Positions 23,755 to 36,900 of a DNA stretch of 64,000 nt are shown piece after piece. The notes beneath the pieces are model-generated. The model was not told the origin of the DNA, searched no databases, and saw only the letters and a program-made list of their open reading frames with translations. This DNA comes from Dermatemys mawii (Eukaryota; Chordata; Testudines; Dermatemydidae), in assembly GCA_007922305.1 (NCBI GenBank), contig ML677329.1, positions 648,271 to 712,270 on the forward strand. Reading direction: 5' to 3'. Positions within the stretch are counted from its first letter, which is position 1; every line of letters starts with the position of its first letter. A program made the position numbers and the translations under genes.

Positions 23755-25880
23755 TTAGGCCACATGTAGAACCTTTCTATGGAATGAAAGCTTGGTTGTA
23801 AGAGTGCTGTAGCAAAAGTAGGAACAGCAATGAAGAGACACAACATTTGTAACAATCTATTGCAGTTCTACAGGTTCATGTTTGTAATATTAATTTTTCT
23901 TACTTGCCAGTTCACAAAATTACTTGTTTTGAGCTTCTATATTTTATCTCAGAAAGAAACAGGCAGGAAAAACATACCCACAGTTAAATATTTTGTGTAG
24001 TTACTACGCAGGCCCACACAGTAGGCAGATTGTTGCCTAAGATTGGAACTCCACTAACTGGACAAACTTATTAAAAGCCACTCTCCTTTTTTCTCCTCAC
24101 CTAGTTTCTCATACATGGGTCTGCTTTTCAAGGGGCACAAAAACCACAACCCTGCTGGCACTTTGGGTCCAACCTTGCTCCCAATGAAATCAATACAAAT
24201 CTCTCAGTAACTTCAGGAGTGCAGGATCAGATTGTGGAATGTTTAATCCTGAATCTCTTTTGTGTACAGCCCTTAAGATTTCATAGGAAGGATGCTTGCC
24301 ACATTGAGAGTCTGTTCTTGTCCCCGTCAATCCTCTGGTGTAAGGGACGGAGTTGCCAAAGAGACAGGTCACACTAATATGCCAGCTAGTGTATTTATTG
24401 AGGGAAGAATATGTAGGGGGGAAAAGTGCAAAAAACTGATCTCATGCTGTCATTCACACTCAGAGGTTTCCACTTAAGGGCTATCTTGCAGCACCAGGGA
24501 TCACAGTGAGCATGCTTGGAAAGAAACCACACACATGGATAGAGATACTTTCCATGTGCAATGCTTATGCAGACAGAATACTCCTACAGGCACTCCCAGA
24601 AGTAACTTCTACACCTTCCTGGAGAAACAGCATCCTCTATCCCAACATTAGTCTTGGACAGCTAGTCACCGCAGAATGGGATAGGGCCACATCTCATGTG
24701 GTTTGTCCAATACCACAAGCAGTGCAATGACTTCCCTGATACGTGTACTACAGGAGGGTAGCAGCCAAGATCCAGGCTATACCATGCTCAGTTGGCCTCT
24801 TGGACAAAGGCAAAATCTTCAGCAAGACCTTTAAATAAGCCATCACCTCATCAGGCCAACAGTTCTGAACTATCTTCAGTCTCCACAAGGAGGACAGAAC
24901 AAATTTTGAGAGTATGGAGAAAACAACTGAAAACACAAAACAATAGTTCACCCGTGAATTTACTGACTTGCTTTTTTCCTCATAATACAGATTAACACTA
25001 TAGAGTACTGTTAGATTTTTGGTGGAGAGGCATATATCACACTTAGTTCAGGACCGCCTGGAGATTTACTTTTGTCTTCTACATGTGACATGAATTAGTC
25101 CCATTGCTGGGAAAGCCTGGAGTCTTTGCCTCGCTCATATTACTTTACTCTGAAAAGCTGAAGCCAGCAAAATCACATACATTTTATTACATCAGAACAA
25201 TGAATAAATATAATATTCTATTATTCTGTAATAGCCTATATTACAAAATTTTAAGTCTCTTCTAGACTTTTTTTTAAAAAAGTGAGAGGCATTTACTTCA
25301 TTCCCCACATCTTAAGCATTGATACAAACAATCTTGTATTCCTGAATCTCTAAGGTAAAATAGACACTGAGGCACATTAAAAGTAGAACAAAAGCCTTCA
25401 TTGTAAGGCATGCTTAATGAGACAGAATAAATGTCACCTATTTTTTCTGATACTTTATAATCTGCCACAATTACAGTAACTTTCAAAATGAGATTTTTAA
25501 TCTAGAGGAAAGCTGCTAAAGCGGTTAGTATGGTAGTAATCTTTTCCTTGGACTGAAAATATCTAATAAAGAGAAATAACGTAAGGCTCTCCTCAGTAAT
25601 TCAACATATTTCTAAACTAGTCTCTGTACTAATCTGAGTTAAAATTAACATTTGAAAATGTGCTTCAAAGACTTTTGAGACAAGCAATTTTGCTTCAGCA
25701 GAGTAACAAAAAGCAAGTGAAGCTGGAAACAGATTACCAGCCATAAAATATAGATGGCACATTTTCTTCACTAATGCTGCATAATCACTCCATGCTGTTC
25801 CCAAGAACTTTCTTTACCAGTAGAGCTACAGTGGGAGTATGTTAATATAAAACTCCAACACTGGTTATGATACTTCAGAC
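23755..25880. other. intronic sequence, nothing recognised
   Basis: No exon or clear repeat was identified. Sequence at 24480-24760 is richer in coding-like codons on the plus strand (a 74-codon frame at 24506) and may be an old repeat that I cannot name. Confidence 0.35.
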
Positions 25881-25882
25881 TG

Positions 25883-26379
25883 CTAAAGAAACATTAATAA
25901 ATAAAGGTGAGGCAGAGTTACGACCCTGTCCAAACTGTCCTGACCCAGCCAATACACTGAGATTATCCACGATTGGAGAGGCTGGAATCTGACCCTGAGT
26001 CTTGCACCACACAGGTACAAGAGGTGATGTGTTCTAGAAGTTTCAGGCAATTCCTGTGGAAGTGGGAAACTGCCTGAGACTTTGAATGATTTCACCCAGG
26101 GCCTGAAGCTTCACTTCTGGGAGGAATGCCCTGGCATGTGTCGAGTCCAGCACCGCCCCCTATGAACGCTATCCACTGAACATGGGACAGAGTCAATTTC
26201 CCCACATTTAGGATAAGGCCCAGTCCATCAAACGTTGTTCTTATGAATTTGACTTGTGCCTCTACTTGAGCCCTGGAATGGCCCTTGATCAGCCAGTCGT
26301 TGAGATCCGGGAACATCTGTACCTGGCGCCTGTGTAGGAATGTGGCCACCAGCGTGTATATGTATATTCTATATTTCAA
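25883..26379 (-). pseudogene. DIRS-like retrotransposon RT / RNase H fragment
   Basis: Two overlapping minus-strand frames, broken by a frameshift near 26095, encode parts of a DIRS-type polyprotein. The first has DLNDWLIKGHSRAQVEAQVK, where YLDDWL is the usual RT active site, followed by FDGLGLILNVGKLTLS and VQWIAFIGG. The second has RFQPLQSWIISVYWLGQDSL and DRVVTLPH, matching the stretch between RT and RNase H. The YLDD-to-DLND change and the frameshift make it inactive. The tyrosine recombinase is not present. Confidence 0.75.
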
Positions 26380-27544
26380 AATCCTAAACTAAAGCAGCTT
26401 AAGAGCTCATCCCCAAAACATTTAAACATTACTGGCTAGGGAGCAAAACTGAAGGAATTACCAGTATTTGACTGACCATTTCCCAAAAAACAATTCTCAG
26501 TTTCTACCTAGGAAGGTTGCTTGTAAATATCCACGCTCAGCACATTGCAGAGATGACATGGTATTTTAAAAACGAACATAATTTTCTAGGATCTTCAATA
26601 CTCTTGCTTCCTTAGTACGCTGGATTTTTTTTAAAACATGGACCTTTATTTGCCCAAAGAATGCCAATAATTTTATTCAATGTTAAAAAAGGAAAATCTT
26701 CCAGGAATAGGAAAAGGCAGCAACATTAATCTTTAACTGGTATTATTATTTTAACCGCTTCCATCATTCTCTACAATGACAACTAATTCCATTGCTGTTT
26801 ACCTGATGACTGTAGAAATCATTCTCCCTTTTAAATGTAAAAACTGTTGCAAAATACTTACAGAAAAGATTTCCTAAATATTTAATCCACTCCATTGAAT
26901 TCACTATACAGAACTATCCTTTTGAGCATATAGGCCCCAATCCTGAAAGATTTAAGCATTTGCTTAACTTCACTGGAACTATTCAGAGTACACTAAGGCC
27001 TGGAAAGTCAGAGAAAGTACCAACAAAGAACAGTCAAACCTCCTAAGAAAACCAATGTGTACACTGCAGTTTATTGAACCATCTTGTGTCTTTTATTGTA
27101 GAAACAATATTCACAGTGGTAGAATATACTCTCAAAAGCTGCTGTGGTTATCCAACATTTCACCTTGCTTCAGCATTTAATCACCTAAAAAACCTGTCTG
27201 TTGCTAGTAACTGAGCTTCACAATTACATTTTCTCCAGTAGATAACACTATCTTTCCTAAAACCTGTATACTTCTGTGCCAAGTTTTTAAACAGGATCTT
27301 AACTAGACATCACTATCAGCTCAGTCTTATGATATTTTTGCAGTTGCTTATCTCTAGGGAACAGAAGAACACTATAAAAACATGCTGTTAAAATATTTTA
27401 GGAAATTTTCTTATATTGGCACACCCAGTTATCCAGTCAAGGTCTGTCAAACACTTTTGAAGAATTAGTATAACCTTTTGCTTTGTGCTCTCTAGAGCTT
27501 CTAATTTAATGTAGTGGCAGTGATCAACTGTATTAAAAACAGCC

Positions 27545-27853
27545 TGCATAAAATTTTCAAAAGCCCCTATATGGTTTAGGAGCTTAAGTCCCATTTTCAA
27601 AAATCATTAGGCACTTAAGAGGCTATGGGCTTGTCTAAACGAACGATTAGTCCGTGGTATGATGAGGTGTAAATCTATCCCACATGAAGTTGCCGTGTAC
27701 TAAGTGTCCATGTACACCCTGTCACCAAATACTAAAAGTTCCCTCATGCACTTTGATGTAACCTGCTATGAAGTAGGAGGGTTTTGGCACAAATCACACT
27801 TACAATAGGTCGTTTGCTGCTAAATCACTAAAGCACTTTTGAAAATCTCCCCC
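27545..27853. mobile_element. composite of two MITEs
   Basis: Left 'aaaattttcaaaagccccta' and right 'cttttgaaaatctccccc' are the inverted ends of the host MITE seen at 14.4-14.8 kb. Between them, from 27627, lies 'gggcttgtctaaacgaac', the start of a Harbinger-like MITE whose second half is incomplete. Confidence 0.5.
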
Positions 27854-27859
27854 TTATCG

Positions 27860-30800
27860 AATTAGCTGTTCTGAAATTGCTTTACATAAAGACTAATACA
27901 AGTAGGTGATGATTGTACGAGGATTAAATCAGAACACTTAACCTTGGTGTCACAAATGTGCTTGTATTTCAAGCTAGAATGTCCATACATCTTTGTATCC
28001 ACTCAGTATAAAAAATAATTTGAAGTCTCTCTATATTTTACTTGTGGCAAGTTTGCCATGCCATTCACAGATTTGCAAGACTGGTGGCTGTCTATTTTCA
28101 GGAAAGCACATGACAACCTTGTGGTTTACATACTGTTAGTAAGCAACAAACTGTTTCTAACTAAAATGGTCTCTCTCCCCACCATCTAATCCTGAATAGG
28201 GAGCCAATGATATGGATAATCATTTTATCCATTTAAAGAGTCAGTATTATACATTATAGAACATTAAAACATGATAAACTCCCAAATAAATTTAGGCATA
28301 AAAATCCCACAATGAAATATGATTCAAGCACATTAAAACAAGATTGAGGAAACTTAGCTTTGAACTTTTACTTCTAAATAGTTTAAGACAGATTACTGTA
28401 TAAATCTAAGACTAACAATGTTATTTGCAAATACCTCTTTTCCAATTTTCTCAATTCTGTAAAGTGCTGTGTGACCACTGTTCCTACTGAAGTTATTATG
28501 TGCAGCACTACAGTGTTAAGTCACAGGGAGTTTCAGTGATACTACTCGCTACTCATAAGTAAGGATGGCAGAATTGGACATATAGGAAATACATAACTTT
28601 TCAAGCTCAGGAAGTTAGTTCTTTCTATTGCACATTGCAGAGTGGAGTACACTAATATAAAGGGGCATTCATTTTTCACTTTCTGTTACCTACAAAACAG
28701 GTTTGCTAGAGGGCATCAACAATGAACAGAAGAGAAATCAGATGAATTAAGATAACTAACTTCAACAGAGCATTGCAGCAACAATTATGGTTGGTATTAC
28801 AGCTTTAGTGTAAGTCCCTGCTTTGAGACATTTCAGTTTCTGAAGAAACACAATTTAGCCCAGTCTATACCATGTCTGTTTCTTAGGCTTTCCACTGCTG
28901 TGGGAAGGGTCAGGATTTCAACCTGTTTCCAAACATAACTTTGAATAATAACAACAACATATTATTACTACTTATTATTATTATTTTACTTGGTTAAACA
29001 CAATGATTTGGCTCAGAGTTAACCAGTAAGGATATTTTTGCTTTTCTTATTTTCCTCCCTCTTCTCTCATTAAGTTAGAATGTAGCATCATACAGGAAAT
29101 GTAGTAACCTTTCATCAAATGTTGGGTTTTATGAAAGTTTGGTTTTAAGAAAGTTTGGTTTTATAAAGTATTTTGGGTAAATATGATGCCAATCTTGCTG
29201 TTCGCCAACCAGAAGAATGTACCACATGCACAACTCCCATTGACTTTCACTGAAGTTTAACATGCAGATTAATGGCAGAATGCAGCCCGCAGACTCAAAA
29301 ACTGATGATTAGTACCTTTGACCTTGCAGTTCTAATTGACAATATAGATTTTGATATTGAGGCAATAGAATACTGGGCAGAAAAACAGTAAACATCTAAA
29401 CTGCTTTCGGCAAAATAACCAGGTTCATTTCCCTAGAACAATGTTTATTATTCTGGATATAAATTAAAAGGCTAATAGATGGAAAGCAAATGAGGAACAG
29501 TTAAACAGTGCTTTCAGATGATAGAACAAACGATGAGCAATATGAGAAACAGAGATTTCCCATACAGGAAAATTGCCAAGACCACCAGTATTTCTGGAAA
29601 TAGTATCCATTAAAGATTTCTTTTCTAAATTTAAAAACAGGGAATTTCAACAAAGCACATGTTGTGGTATTAGCACAGAATGATATCTGGGTTCAGTGTT
29701 CATCACAGTAAAAATATATAAACATCTTTCATATTTTGAAAGTGAATATGCTTTTTAAAAAAGTGAGACCTACTTGAGCACACTATGAAAACCGTCATAT
29801 CTTAGTCATATTACAGCCCTGTTGATGTCACATTTGAAAACAAATGCCAACAAGATCACCATCAGCAGCAATAAGCTTTAAAATGCCAGCAGAAGTTTTA
29901 AATACGTTTTATATTAATGTGTTGCCTGCCTTGGATACTGAAATTCTCTAGCTATATAACAGGTACAACCCTGACAAAAGTAGTGTAACTTTCCATACAT
30001 CATTCACAAATGTGCTTCAGCCCTAACCTGGAAAGAACACTCTAAGAGCAAGAATGTAGTTAATTTTCCATGTTGATTTAAATTCTTGGCCTTTCTGTGT
30101 GTGGATCTATTTTCAGGAAAGGGACCTAAGTTGTCCTCAAATATCTAATAATTTGCCTCTGCACACAGCATGATCACGGTCTCTTAACTCTAGTGACTCT
30201 CAGCTTTGGAATTCATGTCCCTTGGTCTGAAATAACCAGAATTTGCTGATGTTAGAGAATGCTACAAATTTCTTCTATTTCCTCTACCTTTTAGCCAAGG
30301 GTAGATGACTTAGGTTGGGTGTGAGCTATTTTATGTTTTTAAATATCCTTTTTGTTAGCCTTGTTTTAGTATGCTGGATTAGTTGCAAAGTTTGCTAATT
30401 GTGTTTTAAAATTTGTTACAGGAACCAAGAGTTTAGTATTTGGGCTTTTAATTTACATATAATTCAAAAGAAATAAGATACAAAGGCCTGAACAACCAGA
30501 AATAAAACCTAAGTAGCAATAAGTGATTTGTTTTTATAGAAGGAGAAACAAGAGCAAACAAGAATAAATTTGTAAGGCTGACCAAAGCGATAAGGAATAA
30601 ACTAACAATGAAAAGAAAAGCAACTGCCGTGCAAAAGTTGTAGTCAGCTGTTATGGCAACTGAAGTTCAAATACGATGATGCAAACCATAGGAAAAAAGA
30701 AATCTAAGAGCACTGCCTCGAGTTGTTATGGCAACTGAAATCTCAGTACAGCAAACAAGTTAACACTATCCACAATTTTGAATTCCTGCACATTCAGATC

Positions 30801-33050
30801 TTTGTGAAATAGTATACTATAATGAACTTGGATTAAAATAATATTTTATGAAAACACAAAGTTAGACCTGCCCAGCCCACCTTATGATTTATCATCATGT
30901 TTCAACAAATAAAACATTAAAAATAAGACAAAAACAAAACAGGAAATTTTAAGGCAGCAAGAAAGAAAACTATTTTAGAAGTTGTGCTCCATGTTTCTCT
31001 TTTAGATGCATCTTCCTTCTCTTTCAAACTATAAGATGTCTCTATTGCTATCATTAGAAATGTATCCCATATGTATTATTTTACATATATATTTGACTTC
31101 AGCCCCTTTTTGCACCTGTCCTTTCTTTATGAAGCTTTTTCTTGTATTTAAAGATGTCCAAATATGCTTGAGGCATCTAATCACCTCAGGATTTTGTTTT
31201 TCTTTTAACGCTGTCAACTTTACACAGCAGCACTCTAAGCTAAAGGAAAGAATTACAATTTAGCATTTATGTATCCTGGCACTGATCTATTCTCAAATTC
31301 AAATGATAAAAGGAACAGTGGACAACGTCTCCTTAAGTGTATGGAAAAAGCAATAATCTGCAGAAGTTTACTACGAAAGTGAACAGAACATGTCAACACT
31401 TAGCACCCTATTCAGTTGTGAGAGGAAAAAAACCTCACTGCAGTAAACAACGTGTGGCTACAATCACTGAAACCTTGTTGAGGAAGCTACAGAGCAGTGT
31501 ATTACTATATAGATAGCAGCCTCTTCTGTAGAGATCCAAGACATGCGATACAGCAAACTTATTTGAGACCATTACAGTCACAGATGAAGCCTCCACTCCC
31601 TTTGCAGCTGTCCCTCTGCATGCTTAGGAATCTACTGAAAAGTACAAATCCCACACTTAAGTGTGTATATAGTTTTATAATAAATTACTGCTACCCATTT
31701 TTTTTCTGTAGTAAATTGAAATATGCCCAAAACAACCTTCCAGATTTAAACACCCTTTAATCCTCCCACCCCCAAAAAAGTGTTATTTGGGAAAAAAAAA
31801 ACCCACCACATTTCAGAGGAGGGAGAAACTAGACTGGACTACTGTCCAGAAAACTATTTAATATATAAAGGCCCAGTTCTTCCCTCAGACATACTTGTAC
31901 AAATACAATTGTCAACTATTACAGTTACACTGATGTAATTTACAGCAAAACTGGGCTATAAACGACTGTTCCAATATGTAATGCTGTATAAGTTCTACTG
32001 AATTCCCCCTTTTCCCTGCCACTCCTGAATCCCATCTTAAGAATAAATCATCAGGACACCAGAATTTCGGTAGAAATTCTGTAAAATTAAGTAGCATTCA
32101 ATTAGTGGAAAATATGTATGAGGACATATCATTTTCACCAATTTTTCAGTGCTATAATTCTGTCTGTGTGCATAATTGCCAAGAAATCAAGGTCCCCTGT
32201 TGACCGAAAGACCCCTTTGAAGAATTCCAGCCGTAGACCCTTAAACTAAAAATAACTTTAAAATGTACTTTGGAAATGTTCCATTCAAAACTTTTAAAAG
32301 ATGTCTGAGTAAATACAGTATTAATTGGGCAGAGAGATAGACCGATATACTGCAGACAAGAAAGACAGAAACGGTTAGGTTTTATATTTAACTGGGTCTG
32401 GAATAAACCAGAAATAGTACTTGAGGCACCACAATTTCTATTCTTAAGGGTAGAAGTTTGCTTTTGAGAACATGCTGATCCTCCGGTAATTTATGATTTA
32501 AATGATGTGGTCATTGCCTCTGGTAGAGAGAGGGAAACTATCAGTGTCCATTGACCCTTCAGTTCTGTGAATGACGAAATGTCTAAGAGCGAGCTGACAC
32601 AACACTGGCCTCTGTCAAGTTGACATGAGTTGGAGACAGCAAGATAAGAGTGAACTTTAAACAGCAGAGACCTATAAAATAGCCTGGAAGGTAGAGGTTG
32701 CCAGTGCCGCTATCATGCAAAGGCAATATGTATACGTCACCCTACCTCTAAATGGAACACTGATTTTATGGAATCGATGCATTTCCCACAACACCACACT
32801 CTTTGACTTAGCCTCTGTTCTTTCCATACGGGACAAATACTTGTAGCACAACTTGTTGAAATATTTTTAAAAAATTTCAGAACTTCAAAACCTAAACAGG
32901 CTGACTAAATAATAGCTGAGTTTATAACCTGAAATATCTCTGGCTCTAAAAAAAAAAAGTTCTCCAAGGAAAACACCAAGAAGAAACATGCTTCTAGAAA
33001 TAAAATACTGTTAAAAATGACGTGCTACAGGTGTGTTCCTGGACCAGTTA
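27860..33050. other. repeat-poor intronic block
   Basis: About 5 kb with few recognisable mobile elements, AT-rich with an imperfect taa-type run near 28945-28987. Non-coding as far as can be seen. A concentration of conserved regulatory sequence is possible but cannot be judged without an alignment. Confidence 0.4.
30647..30735 (+). promoter_or_regulatory. pair of RFX X-box-like motifs
   Basis: GTTGTTATGGCAAC at 30722-30735 fits the ciliary X-box pattern RTHNYYWTRRNRAC at every position. GCTGTTATGGCAAC at 30647-30660 fits all but the second base. They are in the same orientation, 75 bp apart, each followed by TGAA. Function is inferred from the motif only. Confidence 0.35.
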
Positions 33051-33144
33051 ACTACTCTATGTGCATAAATGCCACACATTAATTCTTGCATTTACACCAA
33101 ATACCATGTTTGGGAGGAAGTCAGATTTTTGGCTTAGTTGTCTG

Positions 33145-33368
33145 CACGGCCGCTCGAACTTCTTTGCTGCCCCAAGCAAAACAACACACAAAGAAACGAG
33201 CGCCACCCCAATGGAGCAAAAGGAAAAAAAAACAAACCCCGAGCGCCACCCCACCGGAGGGGGATGGGGAAAACCGTGAGTGCCGCCCCACCGCCCCGAG
33301 TTTGCCACTGCTTAGAAGGCGCCACCCAAAGCATGTGCTTGGTGGGCTGGTGCCTGGAGCTAGCCCTG
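33145..33368 (-). mobile_element. 224-bp hAT-like MITE
   Basis: The ends CACGGCCGCTCGAAC and (reverse complement) CAGGGCTAGCTCCAGG are inverted repeats, with a perfect 8-bp duplication GTTGTCTG at 33137-33144 and 33369-33376. It is the same family as 1948-2126 but inverted. GC-rich and A-rich blocks inside give spurious frames on both strands. Confidence 0.92.
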
Positions 33369-33379
33369 GTTGTCTGGAT

Positions 33380-34225
33380 GTCCAAGAAAACTCAGGCTTG
33401 TGATCATGTGGCTGAGCTAAAGGAGAAGCCGCTTACACCGCATTACACTTAACCAAGGGTGAAAATCCTGGTCTTAGTGAGGTCAATGGGAATTTTGCAA
33501 TTGATTTCAATGGGGCCAGAATTTCATCCCAGGTATATTAGTAACAGAAGACTTTAAACCTGAACTAATGTGAGCAGACACAAAGAAATCTGCTGATGAA
33601 ATCTGCATGACATGCTTTTTTCCTCCCTTTACAATACAGTATTTTTAGAATCTACAACTCTTTTAGAACAACAACAATTTGTTGTTTAGAAAACAACAAT
33701 TTTAGAATCTACAACTCTTAATGTAGGTTTTAGTTTTAGTTTGGGTAAACCAACATGGTGTCTGCCACTCTGTAACACTTTTATCCATAAAAGGCATTTA
33801 TAGTTCTATGCTAGTTAACAATGCAAAGTTTGTTTGCTAGCCTCATCTTTTCTCTCATACAATACATACAGAACATAATATGACCTATAGCCCTTGTCTA
33901 CATGGGAAAGATTTTTAATATGTTTTTTCCACTATAACAAGCAGAATAGCTATAGTAAAAGAGGGGGTTCATCCTGCCTTGTTTATTCTAGGTTAAGCTA
34001 TTTCTCTTGAGTCACTGTGATCCACACAGTTCTCTGCTTTTTCAGAATAACTAAGCATTCTGTGCAGACATCACCTGATGCAATGTTTTACCACTAGGCA
34101 CTAGTGGCTATACACACTGGTTTTTCTCAGAGTGCATTGTGGAGTGTCTATCAAAACCTACTTGAATTTTGCACTTACTCTCAAACTAAATATCTCCCAT
34201 AATTCCTCTCCTAGCACCCCATAAT
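33380..34225. other. intronic sequence with small repeat remnants
   Basis: 'gaggtcaatgggaatttt' (33481) belongs to the short palindromic repeats. A direct repeat of 'tttagaatctacaactctt' occurs at about 33644 and 33701. 'gcccttgtctacatgggaaa' (33890) resembles a MITE end. Confidence 0.4.
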
Positions 34226-34229
34226 TAAT

Positions 34230-35528
34230 CTGTATTTTGCGACCCAGCACCATTTTTGAACTATCAGGCAGCAGCCGGAACATTGCTAAGTTCTGCAAGT
34301 CCTACTTCTTGCTCAGCCAATCGCTAAGACAAGCAAGTTTGTTTACATTTATAGGAGATAATGCTGCCCTCTTCTTATTTACCTCACCAGAAAGTGAGAA
34401 CAGGCATTTGCATGTCACTTCTTTAGCTGGCATTGAAAGGTTTTCTAAGTGCCAGATATGCTAAACATTCATATGCCCCTTCAAGCTTCGGCCACCATTC
34501 CAGAGGACATACTTCCATGCCGATGATGCTCATGAACAAATAATGAATTACATTTTTGACTTAACTCCTCAGGGGAAAATTGTATGACCCCTGCTCTGTT
34601 TTACCCACATTCTGCCATATATTTCATGTTATAGCAGTCTCGGATGACGACCCAGCACATGTTGTTCATTTTAAGAATAGTTTCGCTGTAGATTTGACAA
34701 AATGCAAAGAAGGTACCCATGTGAAATTTCTAACGATTAGCTACAGCACTCAACCCAAGGTTTAAGAATCTGAAGTGCCTTCCAAAATCTGAGAAAGAAG
34801 AGGAGTCGAGCATGCTTTCAGAAGTCTTAGAAGAGCAACACACTGAGGCGGAAACTACAGAACACAAATCACCAAAAAAGAAAATCACCCTTTTGCTGGT
34901 GGCATCTGATTCAGATAATGAAAATGAACATGCATCGGTCCACACTGCTTTGGATTGTTATCGAGCAGAACCCTCATCAGCATGGATGCATGTCCCCTGG
35001 AATGGTGGTTGAAGCATGAAGGGACATAAGAATATTTAGCACAACTAGCACGTAAATATCTTGCGATACTGGCTACAACAGTACCATAAGGACACCTGCT
35101 CTCACTTTCAGGTGACATTGTAAACAAGAAGTGGGCAGTATTATCTCCTGCAAATGTAAACAAGCTTTTCTGAGCAACTGGCTGAACAATAAATAGGATT
35201 GAATGGACATGCAGAATCTAAAATTTTACATTGTTTTATTTATGAATGCATTTTTGGTACATAATTCTATATTTGTAAGTGCAACTTTCATGATAAAGAG
35301 ATTGCAGTATAGTACTTATAGTGGGTGAATTGAAAAATACTATTTCTTTTGTTTTTTTACAGTACAAATACTTGTAATAAAAAAATTATAAAGTGAGCAC
35401 TGTACACTTTGTATGCTGTGTTGTAACTGAAATCAATATGTTTGAAAATGTAGAAAACACCCAAAAATATTTAAATAATGTTGTTCTACTAATTGTGCGA
35501 TTAAAAAAATTAATTGCTTGACAACCTT
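34230..35528 (+). pseudogene. decayed autonomous hAT transposase with 3' end
   Basis: Broken plus-strand frames resemble the C-terminal part of a ZBED-like hAT transposase. A frame from 34580 covers VIAVSDDDPAHVVHFKNSF. After a shift, CPLEWWLKHEGT and SLSGDIVNKKWAVLSPANVN follow, with stops between; these belong to the hAT dimerisation domain. A long AT-rich 3' part follows to 'gcgattaaaaaaattaat' and the end TTGACAACCTT. Stops at several places and at least one frameshift show it is dead. The left end was not found. Confidence 0.7.
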
Positions 35529-35529
35529 A

Positions 35530-36360
35530 GTAATAATCTGATAAAGGCTAATCTATTTTATAGAATGGGATAGGGAAATAAAAGGAGTTTCAGTTTTGTT
35601 AGGTTCTCTGGGTCCATTAGTGCTATGGAACAATGCATTTTTCTGTTTAATAACAATCAGTATTTAGTATGCAAGGAAATTAACATGAGAGATCACTGGT
35701 TCTCACATATGAAAATGACCTATAGACAGTGTTTCTGAGGGGGATAAATCCTCCATCACTCCATACACGTAATGCATCTGTCAATTATGAAATACAACAT
35801 GTGAGTGGGAAAGTGTGTTTTCTGGAACCCCGCAGTACTTATTTTACTACCAGGAGCATGAGAGTAGATTACTCTTATCTTAGCATATATAATTACAAAG
35901 GATATTAGTCATAAAATTATCCCATCCCTTTTTAAATCCAGTCAGAACAGTAATTAACTAAGACCTCCTGCAACAATGAATTTCACAGTGTGACTATACA
36001 TTATATGAAATGGCATTTCATTTTATTTTTTTTAAATTTACCTATCATTAATCTCACTGAGCCCTTACTGATAATATTAACAGGCTTAAATAGAATTTTA
36101 AAAGTCTAAGGGTTTGGGATTTCTTACACAGACTGATATCCCAATGAAAAGAGTACTATTACTCAACAGGTAGGTAAATATTACAGGAGCTTATGACTGA
36201 AACAATTAGAGGAGGCTTTAGTAATAATAATTACTAAGGAGAAAGTGTATTATTTTAGCACAAACCCATTAGGCATGACTCTACACAAGTTGGGTCCGTA
36301 CCAAGTGGATGTGGAAAAACATGATGAGATTAAGAGCTGGGGCCAACTAAAAGCTTTCAT
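35530..36360. other. intronic sequence, nothing recognised
   Basis: AT-rich, with no conserved frame or repeat ends. Confidence 0.4.
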
Positions 36361-36364
36361 GAAG

Positions 36365-36470
36365 GCTTTGGGTCAGAATTTGCTCTCATATACAACTGGT
36401 ATTAGTCCAGTGTAACTCCACTGAAGTCAGTGGATTTACACCAGTGTAAATGAGCAGAAACTGGCCCTTT
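36365..36470. mobile_element. short palindromic amniote MITE-like repeat
   Basis: 'ccagtgtaactccactgaag' and 'cagtggatttacaccagtgt' are imperfect inverted arms around 'actgaagtcagt', and the unit ends 'agaaactggccc'. It is the clearest copy of a family that leaves fragments across the window. Confidence 0.6.
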
Positions 36471-36687
36471 ATTTCTCCTTTTGCACCATGAAGCCTTTCC
36501 TCTTCTTTAAATAGCAGAGCAAGATTTGCTTTTAAGACAGGAAAATGGAACATAGAAAATGCATTCTGTCAACAGCTTGTTCATGAACTACATAGGACTT
36601 CACGGTCATTTAATGAACCAGGCTGTGAGAATAAACATGACAACACAATTAGGCAGCTATCAATGCTTCAGTTTGATCTCTTTAGAA

Positions 36688-36900
36688 CATGTGTGGGCAA
36701 ACTATGGCCTATGGGCCATTTTAATCCAGCCCTCGAGCGCCCGCCTTCAGAGGCATTTTGTTTCTTGTACCAAGGAAGCACAATATGTATAGCAACCACT
36801 GTCTGTTCCTTCTATTTCCAGTCCCTATTCCATAGTATCCTGTATAAGGACCTCTCACAGGCTATAAGATAGGAGGAGGAAGTGTGCAATGGAGCCACTG
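36688..36900 (+). mobile_element. 5' part of a hAT element
   Basis: It begins CATGTGTGGGCAAACT after 'ctttagaa' and continues 'atggcctatgggccattt', typical of turtle hAT copies. The right end was not found, so the end point is approximate. Confidence 0.55.
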
